A stretch of 64,000 nucleotides of DNA from Rhodococcoides fascians A44A (GCF_000760735.1 NZ_JMEX01000005.1:1270592-1334591); one strand, 5' to 3'. Shown: positions 34,338 through 43,427, counted from the first letter of the stretch. Numbers and translations: made by a program. The notes: generated from the sequence alone by a model not told the origin.

Positions 34338-35339
34338 ATGACCGCTACGACACCGACTTACCAGAGTGATGCCGTTGCCGAGGAAATCGTCGATGTGGTG
34401 GTGATCGGCGGAGGCGCCGCGGGGCTCAACGGAGCACTGATACTCGCTCGTTCCCGGCGCTCGGTCGTCGTGATCGACAGCGGATCCCCGCGCAATGCAC
34501 CTGCAGCGTCGATGCACGGGTTCATCGTCCTGGACGGAATGGCGCCGCAGGAGATTCTCCGCCGGGGCCGAGAGCAGGTGCGCCAGTACGGCGGCCTCGT
34601 CGTCGACGCCGAGGTGATGGCAGCCGAGCCTGCGCCCCCGTCCGCGCGCGGGGACCTGCGGTTCACTGTGACTCTCGCCGACGGTCGAACCATCACTTCC
34701 CGTCGCATTCTGATCGCCACCGGACTCACCGACGTGTTGCCGGAATTGCCCGGGCTGGTCGAACACTGGGGCGATAGTGTGCTGCACTGTCCGTACTGCC
34801 ACGGATGGGAGGTGCGCGATCAGCCCATCGGCATCCTCGCCACCGGTCCGGTATCGATCGTTCACACGTTTCTGTTCCGCCAGCTGACCGAGGACCTGAT
34901 CTATTTCACCCAGGGCACCGACCTCGACGACGACGACCGTGATCGTTTCGCAGCCCGCGGTATTCGCATCGTCGACACTCCTGTCACCGAGATCGTCGAC
35001 GACGACAATGGTGCGCTCGCCGGGCTGCGACTGGCCGACGGACAGATCGTGGCCCGGAGTGTGGTGGCCGTACTCGCACAACTGCGAGCCCGCATCCAGG
35101 GACTGGAAGGTCTGGGCCTGCCGGTGCATGAACCGCCGAACATAGGTGTCGGTTTCGCCTCCGGCATCGCCGGCGCTACCGAAGTGCCGGGTGTGTGGGT
35201 GGCGGGGAACGCCACCGATCTGACTGCCCAGGTCGGTCCCTCGGCGGCGGCCGGTGCACTGGCCGGCGCGGACATCAACAGAATGTTGGCCATCGCCGAC
35301 ACCGATGCTGCCCTGCACGAGAAACGCCGGGAAGCTTGA
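34338..35339 (+). CDS. NAD(P)/FAD-dependent oxidoreductase, thioredoxin-reductase-like
   Basis: A 333-residue two-domain flavoprotein. The FAD site is VVIGGGAAGLNGALILARSR (about residues 20-39). The redox-active CPYC is in VLHCPYCHGWEVRD (about 147-160), the Trx-reductase-like pattern also found in GliT-type dithiol oxidases. The C-terminal FAD motif is GVWVAGNATDL. Start ATG 34338 has GGAGG upstream; a GTG at 34299 would overlap the MFS stop. It lies 35 bp after the exporter gene, an arrangement typical of resistance to thiol or dithiol toxins, which is inference. Confidence 0.83.
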   Translation: MTATTPTYQSDAVAEEIVDVVVIGGGAAGLNGALILARSRRSVVVIDSGSPRNAPAASMHGFIVLDGMAPQEILRRGREQVRQYGGLVVDAEVMAAEPAPPSARGDLRFTVTLADGRTITSRRILIATGLTDVLPELPGLVEHWGDSVLHCPYCHGWEVRDQPIGILATGPVSIVHTFLFRQLTEDLIYFTQGTDLDDDDRDRFAARGIRIVDTPVTEIVDDDNGALAGLRLADGQIVARSVVAVLAQLRARIQGLEGLGLPVHEPPNIGVGFASGIAGATEVPGVWVAGNATDLTAQVGPSAAAGALAGADINRMLAIADTDAALHEKRREA

Positions 35340-35449
35340 CGACTCGAATGCTGTCTACAGCTTCTCACGGCACAGTTCGACGCAGTTGTGGCGGGATGTG
35401 CTCCAACTCTGGTCGAGGTTGAGTTGGACCGGGTGGGGTATGTGTCGGC

Positions 35450-36670
35450 ATGGACGATTACCCCGAAACACATGCGGACGGTGATTCCGGGGCCGATCAA
35501 TCCACCCCGGTGTTTCAGCCGCCTCGACTTCGAACCAAGGACGATCGTGCCGCAACGCGGCTGGAGCTGTTCTTCGATCTCGCTTATGTGCTGGTTGTTC
35601 ATCAGCTCGCGATCGGCTTGAAAGACGACCTGGGGTGGCACGGGGTAGCGGTGTTCACCGGACTGTTCGCTGTCACCTGGTGGTCGTGGGTGACGACTAC
35701 GTTGTACGCCAACAGATTCGACACGAACGACGTTCTCTATCGGGTGCTCAAACTGGCCGCGACGTTCGCGGTCGCGGTGATGGCGGCGAGTGCGACCACG
35801 GCCATCGGTGGTAGCGGCACCGTCGCGTTCGGCATCGGATACATCGCGACCCGGGTGCTTCTCGCCGGGCTCTACTTCCGTGCGTGGCGGCATATCGCCG
35901 ACGTACGGGCCACCATCGATCTCTATCTCGCGGCGACGGTCATCAGCATCGTGATCTGGACGATTTCGCTGTTCGTTCCGTCGCCGCTCACCTACGTCCT
36001 GTGGGCGGTAGGCATCGCTGTCGAGGCGGCTGCTCCGTTCGCGGCGACCCGGTGGGGTCAGAACGTGCCGCTTCACCTCGACCATCTTCCGGAACGCTTC
36101 GGACTCTTCGTCATTCTCGTCCTGGGTGAATCGGTTTCGGCCGTCGTGCTCGGGATGCGTGACACTTCGTGGGCCTGGTCGTCATTGTCGGTGGCAGCAC
36201 TGGGATTCACCATTGCGGCTGCCGTGTGGTGGATGTACTTCGACATCGCCGGTGCGGAAGCCAAGTTCGAGATCCAGGACGACGATCGGGCGGTGGAAAG
36301 CGGTCGCGCCGATGGGTATGTCTACGGCCATCTTCCTGTTGCTCTGGGGGTCGCGCTGCTCGGTGTGGGGATTCAGCAGTATGTTCTGCATCCCGTCGGA
36401 GAGCTGACCGACGCGGGCCGTTGGATCCTGTGCGGCGGGGTCGTGCTGTTCGTCGTCGGGATCTGTTCCATCCTCGGGTGGAGCTCGGGTGATTGGAAGA
36501 CTGTGATGCCATGGCCGGGGCTGGCGATCCCCGCCGTCCTTGCGGTGGGCGCCGTGGACGGCGCACTCCCGTTCGCATCGGCCGTCGTGCTCGCTGTCGG
36601 TGCCATCATCGCCGTGGTCACGGGGATCGTCCGGCGCCAGCGAAGTCCGATCGAGACAACGGAAACCTGA
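35450..36670 (+). CDS. low temperature requirement protein A (LtrA) family membrane protein
   Basis: A 406-residue protein with about 10-12 membrane helices of the LtrA family. The family opening is clear after a 30-residue cytosolic lead: ATRLELFFDLAYVLVVHQLA, followed by WWSWVTTTLYANRFDTND and LGESVSAVVLGMRD. LtrA was first linked to growth of Listeria at low temperature; its biochemical role is unknown. It stands alone on its strand, 110 bp after the flavoprotein gene. Confidence 0.86.
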   Translation: MDDYPETHADGDSGADQSTPVFQPPRLRTKDDRAATRLELFFDLAYVLVVHQLAIGLKDDLGWHGVAVFTGLFAVTWWSWVTTTLYANRFDTNDVLYRVLKLAATFAVAVMAASATTAIGGSGTVAFGIGYIATRVLLAGLYFRAWRHIADVRATIDLYLAATVISIVIWTISLFVPSPLTYVLWAVGIAVEAAAPFAATRWGQNVPLHLDHLPERFGLFVILVLGESVSAVVLGMRDTSWAWSSLSVAALGFTIAAAVWWMYFDIAGAEAKFEIQDDDRAVESGRADGYVYGHLPVALGVALLGVGIQQYVLHPVGELTDAGRWILCGGVVLFVVGICSILGWSSGDWKTVMPWPGLAIPAVLAVGAVDGALPFASAVVLAVGAIIAVVTGIVRRQRSPIETTET

Positions 36671-36803
36671 CGCGCCGGTAGCGACACGCGACGTCCCGTC
36701 GCACACCCCTCGATGGTGACGATCATCTCTGACCGGAATACCTGACTGTTCTCCGACGGTTAGCCGATGTAAGTATCGCCCCCGTCTGGAAAGAGTCGAA
36801 TCA

Positions 36804-37877
36804 GTGAAGTTGTTTTCTCCGTTGACGCTAGGTGCCCTCGACCTCGAGAACAGGCTTGTGATGGCTCCGCTCACGCGGGTGCGGTCCGGGCGTGACGGAG
36901 TTCCCGGCCCGCTGGTGGTCGAGCACTACCGTCAGCGTTCCTCGCTCGGTCTGATCGTCACCGAAGGCACTTATCCGTCGCACGCGGGTCAGGGATTCCC
37001 CGGCCAACCCGGCCTCGTCACGCCCGAGCAGATCGACGGCTGGAAGAATGTCGCCGACGCCGTGCACGCCGAGGGTGGTCTGATCGTTGCTCAGGTCATG
37101 CACGCAGGCCGTGTCACGCACGAGGCGACAACAGGCGGCTACGAGGTCGTCGCCCCGAGCGCGATCGCCATCGACGGTGAGACACGGACCTACGACGGGA
37201 AGAAGCCGTACCCCGTGCCTCGCGCCCTGACGACCGACGAACTTCCTTCGGTGATCGAGGAATTCGTCCAAGGAGCCAAGAACGCCATCGCAGCAGGATT
37301 GGACGGCGTCGAGATTCACTCCGCCAACGGTTACCTGCTGCACGAGTTCCTTTCGCCCGCATCGAATCAGCGTGACGATGCCTACGGCGGCACACCCGAG
37401 AACCGCGCGAAGTTCGTCGTGGAGGTCGCACAAGCGGTCGCCGACGCCATCGGAGCCGACCGCGTCGGAATCCGAATCTCGCCCGAGCACAACATTCAGG
37501 ATGCGCTCGAAACCGACCGCGACGACGTACACGCGACTTACGCCGCCCTGGTGAAGGGGATCGCTCCGCTGGGTCTGGCGTTCCTGAGTGTGCTGCACAA
37601 GGATCCGTCGGGTGAGCTCGTCCAGGATCTGCGCCGCACCTTCGGCGGTCCTGTTCTCGTCAACAGTGGATTCGGCGAAATCACCAGCAGGGACGAAGCT
37701 CTGTCGCTGGTCGACGACGGATTCGGTGACGCTGTCGTGGTAGGCCGTCCCGCCATCGCCAACCCGGATCTGGCCCGCCGATGGAAGGAAGACCTTCCAC
37801 TGAACACTCCGGACCAAAGCACCTTCTACTCGGACGGTGCAGAGGGATACACCGACTACCCGGCACTACAACACTGA
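36804..37877 (+). CDS. Old Yellow Enzyme family alkene reductase
   Basis: A 357-residue FMN-binding TIM barrel of the NemA/xenobiotic reductase type. It opens KLFSPLTLGALDLENRLVMAPLTRVRS. The substrate site HSANGYLLHEFLSPASNQRDDAYGG is present from about residue 173 (His and Asn that bind the carbonyl), then RVGIRISPEH and the phosphate-binding VNSGFGE and VVGRPAIANPDL. Start GTG 36804 follows GGAAAGAG. It would reduce activated C=C bonds or nitro groups using NAD(P)H. It is monocistronic, ending at a hairpin. Confidence 0.9.
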   Translation: MKLFSPLTLGALDLENRLVMAPLTRVRSGRDGVPGPLVVEHYRQRSSLGLIVTEGTYPSHAGQGFPGQPGLVTPEQIDGWKNVADAVHAEGGLIVAQVMHAGRVTHEATTGGYEVVAPSAIAIDGETRTYDGKKPYPVPRALTTDELPSVIEEFVQGAKNAIAAGLDGVEIHSANGYLLHEFLSPASNQRDDAYGGTPENRAKFVVEVAQAVADAIGADRVGIRISPEHNIQDALETDRDDVHATYAALVKGIAPLGLAFLSVLHKDPSGELVQDLRRTFGGPVLVNSGFGEITSRDEALSLVDDGFGDAVVVGRPAIANPDLARRWKEDLPLNTPDQSTFYSDGAEGYTDYPALQH

Positions 37878-37881
37878 AACG

Positions 37882-37917
37882 ACCTGGGGGGAGGAGCACC
37901 CGTTCCTCCTCCCAGGT
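37882..37917 (+). terminator. terminator after the alkene reductase
   Basis: A 14-bp stem, ACCTGGGGGGAGGA with TCCTCCTCCCAGGT (one G-T pair), has loop region GCACCCGT and is followed by TTTG. It lies 4 bp after the stop codon. Confidence 0.75.
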
Positions 37918-37982
37918 TTGCACTGGGACTGGACGTGCCTTGCAACGGATGTGTCGCAAGGTATTCGGGTGCCGTCGCGCCG

Positions 37983-39008
37983 CTAGGACAGCTCGCGTCG
38001 CACGAGGTCGGTCCCGGCGGCGAGCGTGCGCATCTTTTCTCGCGCGACCCGTCGATCGAGAGGCGCCATACCGCAATTGGTGCTCGAATACAGTTTGTCC
38101 GCGTCGACGAACGGGAGGGCGCGTCGAAGGGTGGCGGCGACTTCCTCGGGCGTCTCGATGGTGCTACTCGCAACATCGATCGCTCCCAGCATGACTTTCT
38201 TGCCCCGAAGCAATTCGATCACGTCGACCGGTACCCGCGAATTGTGGCTCTCCAGCGACACGATGTCGATCGAAGACTGTCGCAGCAGTGGAAACGACTG
38301 CTCGTATTGACGCCACTCTGCCCCGAGCGTCGCCTTCCAATCGGTGTTGGCCTTGATGCCGTACCCGTAGCAGATGTGCACGGCAGTCTCGCAGCTCAAC
38401 CCGTCCGTGGCACGCTCGAGCATCGCCACGCCCCAGTCCTTCAGTTCATCGAAGAACACGTTGAACGCAGGCTCGTCGATCTGGATGATGTCCACGCCTG
38501 CCGCTTCCAGGTCCTTCGCTTCCTGATTCAGCGCCGTCGCGAACTCCCACGCAAGCTTTTCGCGGCTCTTGTAGTGGTCGTCGTAGAGTGTGTCGACCAT
38601 TGTCATCGGACCGGGCAGGGCCCACTTGATCGGCTGGTCGGTTGTCGCTCTGAGGCGGGCGGCGTCGTCGGCGAACACAGGCCTTTCGCGGCTGACTTCG
38701 CCGATTACCGTTGGAACACTTGCGTCGTAGCGGTCTCGAATTCGTACGGTCTCGCGTCGATCGAAGTCGACGCCGCTGAGGTGCTCGATGAACGTGGTCA
38801 CAAAGTGTTGACGGGTCTGTTCACCGTCGCTGACTATGTCGAGCCCGGCTTGCTTTTGCTCGTGCGCCGCAAGGGCTTGGGCGTCGAGTTTCCCTTCGCG
38901 CAGTTCGTCCTCTCGCAACTTCCATGGGGACCACAGCTTTCCGGGCTCGGAAAGCCAGGAGGGCTTGGGCAGGCTACCGACGATCGAGGTGGGTAGGAGG
39001 GTGTTCAT
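37983..39008 (-). CDS. mesD: folate-independent methionine synthase (MesD type)
   Basis: A 341-residue single-domain protein homologous to the C-terminal catalytic half of MetE. Zinc/homocysteine ligands are all present: His211 and Cys213 (VHICYG), Glu253 (SLESHN) and Cys312 (SSTNCGM). The folate-binding N-terminal half of MetE is missing. Adjacent to a DUF1852 (MesX) gene, this is the layout of the MesD/MesX system described from Acinetobacter, in which the methyl donor is not methyl-folate and MesX and oxygen are required. Start ATG 39008 has GAAAGG upstream. The methyl donor remains unknown. Confidence 0.85.
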   Translation of the reverse strand: MNTLLPTSIVGSLPKPSWLSEPGKLWSPWKLREDELREGKLDAQALAAHEQKQAGLDIVSDGEQTRQHFVTTFIEHLSGVDFDRRETVRIRDRYDASVPTVIGEVSRERPVFADDAARLRATTDQPIKWALPGPMTMVDTLYDDHYKSREKLAWEFATALNQEAKDLEAAGVDIIQIDEPAFNVFFDELKDWGVAMLERATDGLSCETAVHICYGYGIKANTDWKATLGAEWRQYEQSFPLLRQSSIDIVSLESHNSRVPVDVIELLRGKKVMLGAIDVASSTIETPEEVAATLRRALPFVDADKLYSSTNCGMAPLDRRVAREKMRTLAAGTDLVRRELS

Positions 39009-39034
39009 CTCTGGTACCTTTCGGTTCTGCGGGC

Positions 39035-40006
39035 TCAGGCCGTCTGCGCGAAAGCCCACCGTTCGAGAACGGCGCCGTACGGTTCGATGAGATTTACCTC
39101 GGTGAACTTTCCTTGGGTGGTTGCGAGGCCGGTGCGCTCGACACGGTCGTAACTCACCTGTGGCAGTGAGTAGTTGCCGTTGTCGAGGCTGGGCCGATAT
39201 ACGTGCGCCGCTGCGGTATTCGAATTGTAGATTTCGGGGCGGTAGATCTTCTGAAACGTTTCCATCGTCGCGATCGTTCCTGCAAGCGCGAGTAACGAGT
39301 AGTCGTTGAGCAAGTCGCCGCGGTGGTAGAAGGCAAGTGGAGCGGCGGAACCGCGAGGCATGAAGTATCGCGCGCGGAGCCCCATCTTCTCGAAGTACCG
39401 GTCGGTGAGCGACTGCTCGTCCGCCACGTACTCCACCCCGAGAATCGGATGGTGATTGGAAAGTCGGCGGTACGTCATGGACGTCGAGACACTGATGCAG
39501 ATGACCGGCGGCTGCGAGAATCGTTCGCGATACTCGTCGGACTCGACGAAACGCTGGAAGACCTGCCCGTGCAGGTCGCCGAAGTCGCTGGGGATTCCCG
39601 TCGCCCGGTGCCCCGGGAGCCGAACACTGAAATCGTAATCACGAATGTACGACGAGAAGTTGTTCCCGACGATTCCCTCGGTGCGGGATCCGGTCTCGAT
39701 GTCGACGATGTCGACATCGAGCACTTCGATCACCGGGAATGCGGATCCATCCCCGGCCGACGCGAGATGCAGGTCTACGGAAACGATGTCGAGGTCGAGC
39801 CTGTAGCGGTCACCACGGGGGTTGTCCCAGTGCACCAACTCGTTGACACGGGTATTCATCATCGTCACCGCATTGCGCAGATTCTGTCGGCGACCCTCGC
39901 CCCGTGCGAGATTCGCGAAATTCGTCGTACTGCGCGAGCTGGTCGACGGTGTGTAGTCCTCGTCGAAGCGTGTCGTATCGATGCTGAAGGCACAGTCGTT
40001 CGTCAT
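39035..40006 (-). CDS. mesX: MesX (DUF1852), accessory protein for MesD
   Basis: A 323-residue protein matching DUF1852. Characteristic stretches are NFANLARGEGRRQNLRNAV near residue 28, MMNTRVNELVHWDNPRGDRY, RDYDFSVRLPGH, HHPILGVEY and YNSNTAAAHVYRPSLDNGNY. It is required for MesD activity in the known system and may help generate or deliver the methyl group with oxygen. It sits 26 bp upstream of mesD on the same strand, forming a two-gene operon. The 231-bp leader before it carries the promoter; an imperfect hairpin at 40061-40086 is present, but I could not assign a known riboswitch. Confidence 0.85.
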   Translation of the reverse strand: MTNDCAFSIDTTRFDEDYTPSTSSRSTTNFANLARGEGRRQNLRNAVTMMNTRVNELVHWDNPRGDRYRLDLDIVSVDLHLASAGDGSAFPVIEVLDVDIVDIETGSRTEGIVGNNFSSYIRDYDFSVRLPGHRATGIPSDFGDLHGQVFQRFVESDEYRERFSQPPVICISVSTSMTYRRLSNHHPILGVEYVADEQSLTDRYFEKMGLRARYFMPRGSAAPLAFYHRGDLLNDYSLLALAGTIATMETFQKIYRPEIYNSNTAAAHVYRPSLDNGNYSLPQVSYDRVERTGLATTQGKFTEVNLIEPYGAVLERWAFAQTA

Positions 40007-40237
40007 TGTGGAGAGTTGCCCCGATCATGTGCGGTAACTACAGCGACGAGGGCGTCGCCGCACGGCTGATTGCTTGGTTCTGTGCAGCACTTCGGCCCAC
40101 CGCATCCTCTTGCCCCAGATGGACTCTCGGGCCGAGATACTCGAAGATCGGGGGCGCAAAGTGACGCGAAAATGAGTGTAGACAGACCGACCGTCATAGG
40201 CTAATTGCTTCGAACGATAGCTGGATATAGCGAATGG

Positions 40238-41191
40238 CTATCCCAGAAGATCGACTCCGAATCCTGAGACGACGTCGCGCATCTCCAGCACGAATCGCCG
40301 GGCCTGAGCGGTCAAGGACACCGAGGCATGACCGATCCAACCGATCTCGATTCGTTCGTCCACGTCCAAAGGTACGGCGACGATGGACGGATCGAGATCG
40401 TCCGAGACGATGCCGGTAGAGATCGTGTATCCAGCCAGACTGATCATGAGGTTGAAGATGGTCGCCCGATCACTCACCCGGATGTCCTGCTTCGACGAAC
40501 GGGTGGAGAGGATCTCTTCAGCCAGGTAAAAGGAGTTGTTGGCGCCCTGGTCGAAGGTGAGCCGGGGCAGATCCTCCAGATCACTCAGCGTCACGCTCGT
40601 TCGTTCTGCGAGCGGATTCGTGCGGGCGACGAAAATGTGCGGCGACGCCAGAAACAGCGGCGTGAACACCAGTCCGGCTTCGCGAATCAACTTGTCGATC
40701 ACGTTTGCGTTGAACTCGTTGCGATACAGCACACCGAGCTCACTTCGCAGTGTGCGAACGTCCTCGATGATGTCCCACGTACGGGTCTCGCGAAGAGTGA
40801 ACGCATATTCTGCCGCTTCGGATGCCTTCACCATCCGGGCAAAGGCGTCGACGACGAACGAGTAGTGCTGAGTCGACACGGCCAGCAGCCGCCGGGAGGG
40901 TCCGCGGCCCAGATAGCGTTGTTCCAGGAGCTCTGCTTGCTCGACCACTTGACGCGCATACCCTAGGAATTCCGCCCCGTCCTCGGTGAGCGTCACGCCG
41001 CGGGTCGAGCGAAGGAAGAGCGTACGCCCTACGCGATTCTCGATGTCTTTCAATGCGGACGACAGGGTCGGTTGCGCGACGTAGAGAAGGTCGGCCGCGG
41101 CACTGATGGATCCCTCGGCGGCCACTTCCACGAAGTACCGCAACTGCTGAAGGGTGATTCCCCGCGCCGTCCCTGCGATGCCACGCGCCAT
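40238..41191 (-). CDS. LysR family regulator
   Basis: A 317-residue LTTR with the HTH at residues about 12-70 (ITLQQLRYFVEVAAEGSISA, YVAQPTLSSALKDIENRVG) and a substrate domain from about residue 100. It precedes mesX-mesD on the same strand with 231 bp between, and is the probable activator of that methionine system in sulfur-poor conditions, judged by position only. Nothing else is seen in the 177 bp before it. Confidence 0.85.
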   Translation of the reverse strand: MARGIAGTARGITLQQLRYFVEVAAEGSISAAADLLYVAQPTLSSALKDIENRVGRTLFLRSTRGVTLTEDGAEFLGYARQVVEQAELLEQRYLGRGPSRRLLAVSTQHYSFVVDAFARMVKASEAAEYAFTLRETRTWDIIEDVRTLRSELGVLYRNEFNANVIDKLIREAGLVFTPLFLASPHIFVARTNPLAERTSVTLSDLEDLPRLTFDQGANNSFYLAEEILSTRSSKQDIRVSDRATIFNLMISLAGYTISTGIVSDDLDPSIVAVPLDVDERIEIGWIGHASVSLTAQARRFVLEMRDVVSGFGVDLLG

Positions 41192-41368
41192 AGCGAGAAC
41201 TTATCGCATTGGTACACGACGCGGACGCTGGTGCTGGAGTCACGCTGTGTTCGTGTCCGCGGGTTCTCGAAGGCGTCCATCTCGATTGCGATACGCCGCG
41301 CGAGTAAGGGGTGGACTCGGCAAGTCGAACCTCGCCCGACGACACCGCTGCGAACCCAAACGGCCGAC

Positions 41369-41659
41369 TCATCCTCGGCGTTCTGTGTGCACTGCCCAAC
41401 GTCCGAGCGCGTCGATCGCTGTGCGCAGGGCATGTCCGCGTTCGGTGAGTGCGTAGGCTCTTGTGTTGTGCTTCAACGGAAGACGGGTCAACACGCCTGC
41501 GGCTTCGAGTTCGCGCAGACGGGTCGCGAGCATGTTCGTCGGCGTTCCGAGATCGCGCTGGAGATCGCCGTAGCGTTGCGGCCCGTCGAGCAGTCGCTCC
41601 ACGATCAGTAAAGCCCACCGAGCGCCGACGACGTCGAGCGCTGCGGCGAGGTCGCTCAT
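41369..41659 (-). CDS. small HxlR family regulator
   Basis: A 96-residue winged-helix protein: VVGARWALLIVERLLDGPQR, TNMLATRLRELEAAGVLTRL and TRAYALTERGHALRTAIDAL, which is the complete HxlR domain and nothing more. Its start overlaps the VOC gene stop by 4 bp (ATGA), so it is translated with it. It is expected to bind the perfect palindrome just upstream of the VOC gene and autoregulate the pair. Confidence 0.87.
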   Translation of the reverse strand: MSDLAAALDVVGARWALLIVERLLDGPQRYGDLQRDLGTPTNMLATRLRELEAAGVLTRLPLKHNTRAYALTERGHALRTAIDALGRWAVHTERRG

Positions 41660-42060
41660 GCGGGCGTGTCGACGTCCGGCTTCATCCAGAACGGGGAGTA
41701 GTGATAGCCGTCGGGGTCGTCGAACTGGCGCTGGTACATGAACGGGTAGTCGTCGGTGTCACCGATTCGACCACCGGCGGCGCCTGCACGTTCGACGAGT
41801 TCGTCGACGGCCTCGCGGCTGGCGAGGTCGAAGGAAACGGTGACCTTCGACGGGGTACCCGGCCCTCCGATCAACTCCTCGGTACCTCCGACGCTTGCGT
41901 ACATCTCGCGGCTACCGAGCATGACGTATTGCCCGGGCGTGATCGAGAAGCACGAGACGTTGTGGTCGGACATCTCTGCGTTGAGGGTCCAGCCGAGGGC
42001 GGTGTAGAAGGTGGTGGCGCGCTCGACATCGTCGACTGGGCAGGTGATGAAGAGGCTCAT
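41656..42060 (-). CDS. VOC family protein (glyoxalase/bleomycin-resistance fold)
   Basis: A 134-residue single-unit VOC protein. It has ITCPVDDVERATTFYTALGW at the N-terminus, a long hinge with GTPSKVTVSFDLASREAVDELVE as the second module start, and the ending RQFDDPDGYHYSPFWMK that resembles the PhnB-like subgroup. Start ATG 42060 lies 8 bp from the operator palindrome. It would form a dimer with metal or hydrophobic ligand sites; the substrate is unknown. It is first in an operon with a small HxlR regulator. Confidence 0.83.
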   Translation of the reverse strand: MSLFITCPVDDVERATTFYTALGWTLNAEMSDHNVSCFSITPGQYVMLGSREMYASVGGTEELIGGPGTPSKVTVSFDLASREAVDELVERAGAAGGRIGDTDDYPFMYQRQFDDPDGYHYSPFWMKPDVDTPA

Positions 42061-42067
42061 GCCGTTA

Positions 42068-42088
42068 ACACTTGCAAAATGCAAGTGT
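42068..42088. promoter_or_regulatory. perfect palindromic operator of the VOC/HxlR operon
   Basis: Arms ACACTTGCA (42068-42076) and TGCAAGTGT (42080-42088) are fully complementary around AAA. The site is 7 bp upstream of the VOC start, so a bound HxlR would block transcription or initiation. Confidence 0.65.
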
Positions 42089-42272
42089 GCTGTCAATGGA
42101 CAGTGCACAGGCGATGGCCCTCAGTCGCGCCACAGCGCTTCCGGGAACCCTCCGATCGCGGGACACCTATCCGATCGGCCGCCGCGAGATGGCAGTCGGG
42201 GATACTCGTTGTGAGCCGGCCATCGAGCTGGACGCACGCCGATCACGTGCAACAGGCCTGAGGAGGCAGAAC

Positions 42273-43223
42273 GTGCTGCATCTACGCGTCATCTCGCCGA
42301 GCGCGCGAACAAGCGATGTGCTGCGCGTGCTGTCCGAGGAACCCGCGGCTACGCACAAAACCCTCGCAGTCGGCGCGGCGATCGATCCACCCGGCGATGT
42401 CGTCGAGGCAGATGTAGCGCGCGCCTCCGCCAACGACGTGCTGATTGCGCTCAGTGCGCAGAACCTACCGAATATCGGTGCCATCCTGCTCGAGCCGACC
42501 GGAACCATGCTGTCCGAAGCCGGAGATCGGGCCAACGCGGCGGCTGGTCGAACACCGGACAGGGCAGTGGTGTGGGAACGGTTGCTCGGCCAAGTTCGTG
42601 AGGGCGCGAGGCTCACTCCTACATTCGTCGCCTATCTGGTCATTGCATTCTTGCTGTCGGCAGTGGGCGTTGCCACCGCGTCACCGTTGATCTTGGTGGG
42701 CGCGATGGTGGTCGGGCCGGAATTCCGCCCGCTGGCGGCGATGTCCGTGGGTCTGGTCCGCCGTGACACCACGTTGATACGCACCTCGGCACGCACTCTC
42801 GCGATCTCGTTTCCCGTTGCCGCCGTGATCACGGCTCTGGCAACACAGCTTTGGATCCGCCTCGACTGGATCGGGGTGGGTGACGTCGAGGAAGCACGCG
42901 CATTCGACTTCATCTACCAGGTGGGTCCGTTTTCACTGGTGGTGGCACTGCTCGCAGGCGCCGCGGGAATGCTGGCTGTGGTTTCGTCGACGTCCAGTGT
43001 TCTGGTCGGCGTTTTCATTTCCGTGACGACGGTGCCCGCGGCCGGATTGGCCGTCGTCGCGGTGTTCGCCGGGAAATGGAACGTGGTGTGGAGCTCTCTA
43101 GCCCAACTCGGTGTGAACCTCATCGGCATCGTTCTCTCCGGCGTGGCCGTGCTGCTGGTGTTCTCGTTCGCGTCGCCGCGTACCGACCGGTCATCGATCA
43201 GCCGCGCACTGCCCCAGGAATAG
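42273..43223 (+). CDS. DUF389 domain membrane protein
   Basis: A 316-residue protein. Residues about 1-75 form a soluble ACT/ferredoxin-like domain. Residues about 100-310 carry six to seven membrane segments with the DUF389 core LVIAFLLSAVGVATASPLIL, VGAMVVGPEFRPLAAMSVGL and SSTSSVLVGVFISVTTVPA. Start GTG 42273 has AGGAGG 6 bp upstream; the frame runs 67 codons further without coding character. DUF389 proteins are of unknown function. The gene borders the stress-protein island and is followed by the remnant of a universal stress gene. Confidence 0.82.
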   Translation: MLHLRVISPSARTSDVLRVLSEEPAATHKTLAVGAAIDPPGDVVEADVARASANDVLIALSAQNLPNIGAILLEPTGTMLSEAGDRANAAAGRTPDRAVVWERLLGQVREGARLTPTFVAYLVIAFLLSAVGVATASPLILVGAMVVGPEFRPLAAMSVGLVRRDTTLIRTSARTLAISFPVAAVITALATQLWIRLDWIGVGDVEEARAFDFIYQVGPFSLVVALLAGAAGMLAVVSSTSSVLVGVFISVTTVPAAGLAVVAVFAGKWNVVWSSLAQLGVNLIGIVLSGVAVLLVFSFASPRTDRSSISRALPQE

Positions 43224-43259
43224 CACGTGCCACGGCACGATGAGCCGTACACACGCCGA

Positions 43260-43358
43260 GATCACCCGGCTGGGCACCGGTTGCGCGGACCCGTCGACGC
43301 CCACCACGACCGCGGTGGACTGTGGAAACGGTGGGTAGTGCACAGCGGTCTCCTCCAT
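43260..43358 (-). pseudogene. universal stress protein, 5' remnant only
   Basis: ATG 43358, with GAGGT upstream, opens MEETAVHYPPFPQSTAVVVG and VDGSAQ, the canonical first strand and ATP loop of a universal stress protein. Homology then ends abruptly and the frame runs into the DUF389 3' end. About 25-30 codons survive, so most of the gene has been deleted. It is divergent from the USP pseudogene at 43559, so the spacer between was once a two-way stress promoter. Confidence 0.55.
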
Positions 43359-43427
43359 GACCTCATGGTCGCGGTTCGACGTCTGTCGGCACAGAGGCAT
43401 CGGTCCTTTGTTCGGTGGCCTGCTACG

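Noticed and set aside
40007..40237. SAM or other riboswitch before mesX
   Set aside because: The leader is long enough and has an imperfect hairpin (40061-40086), but I could not match it to a known aptamer core. A covariance-model search would decide.
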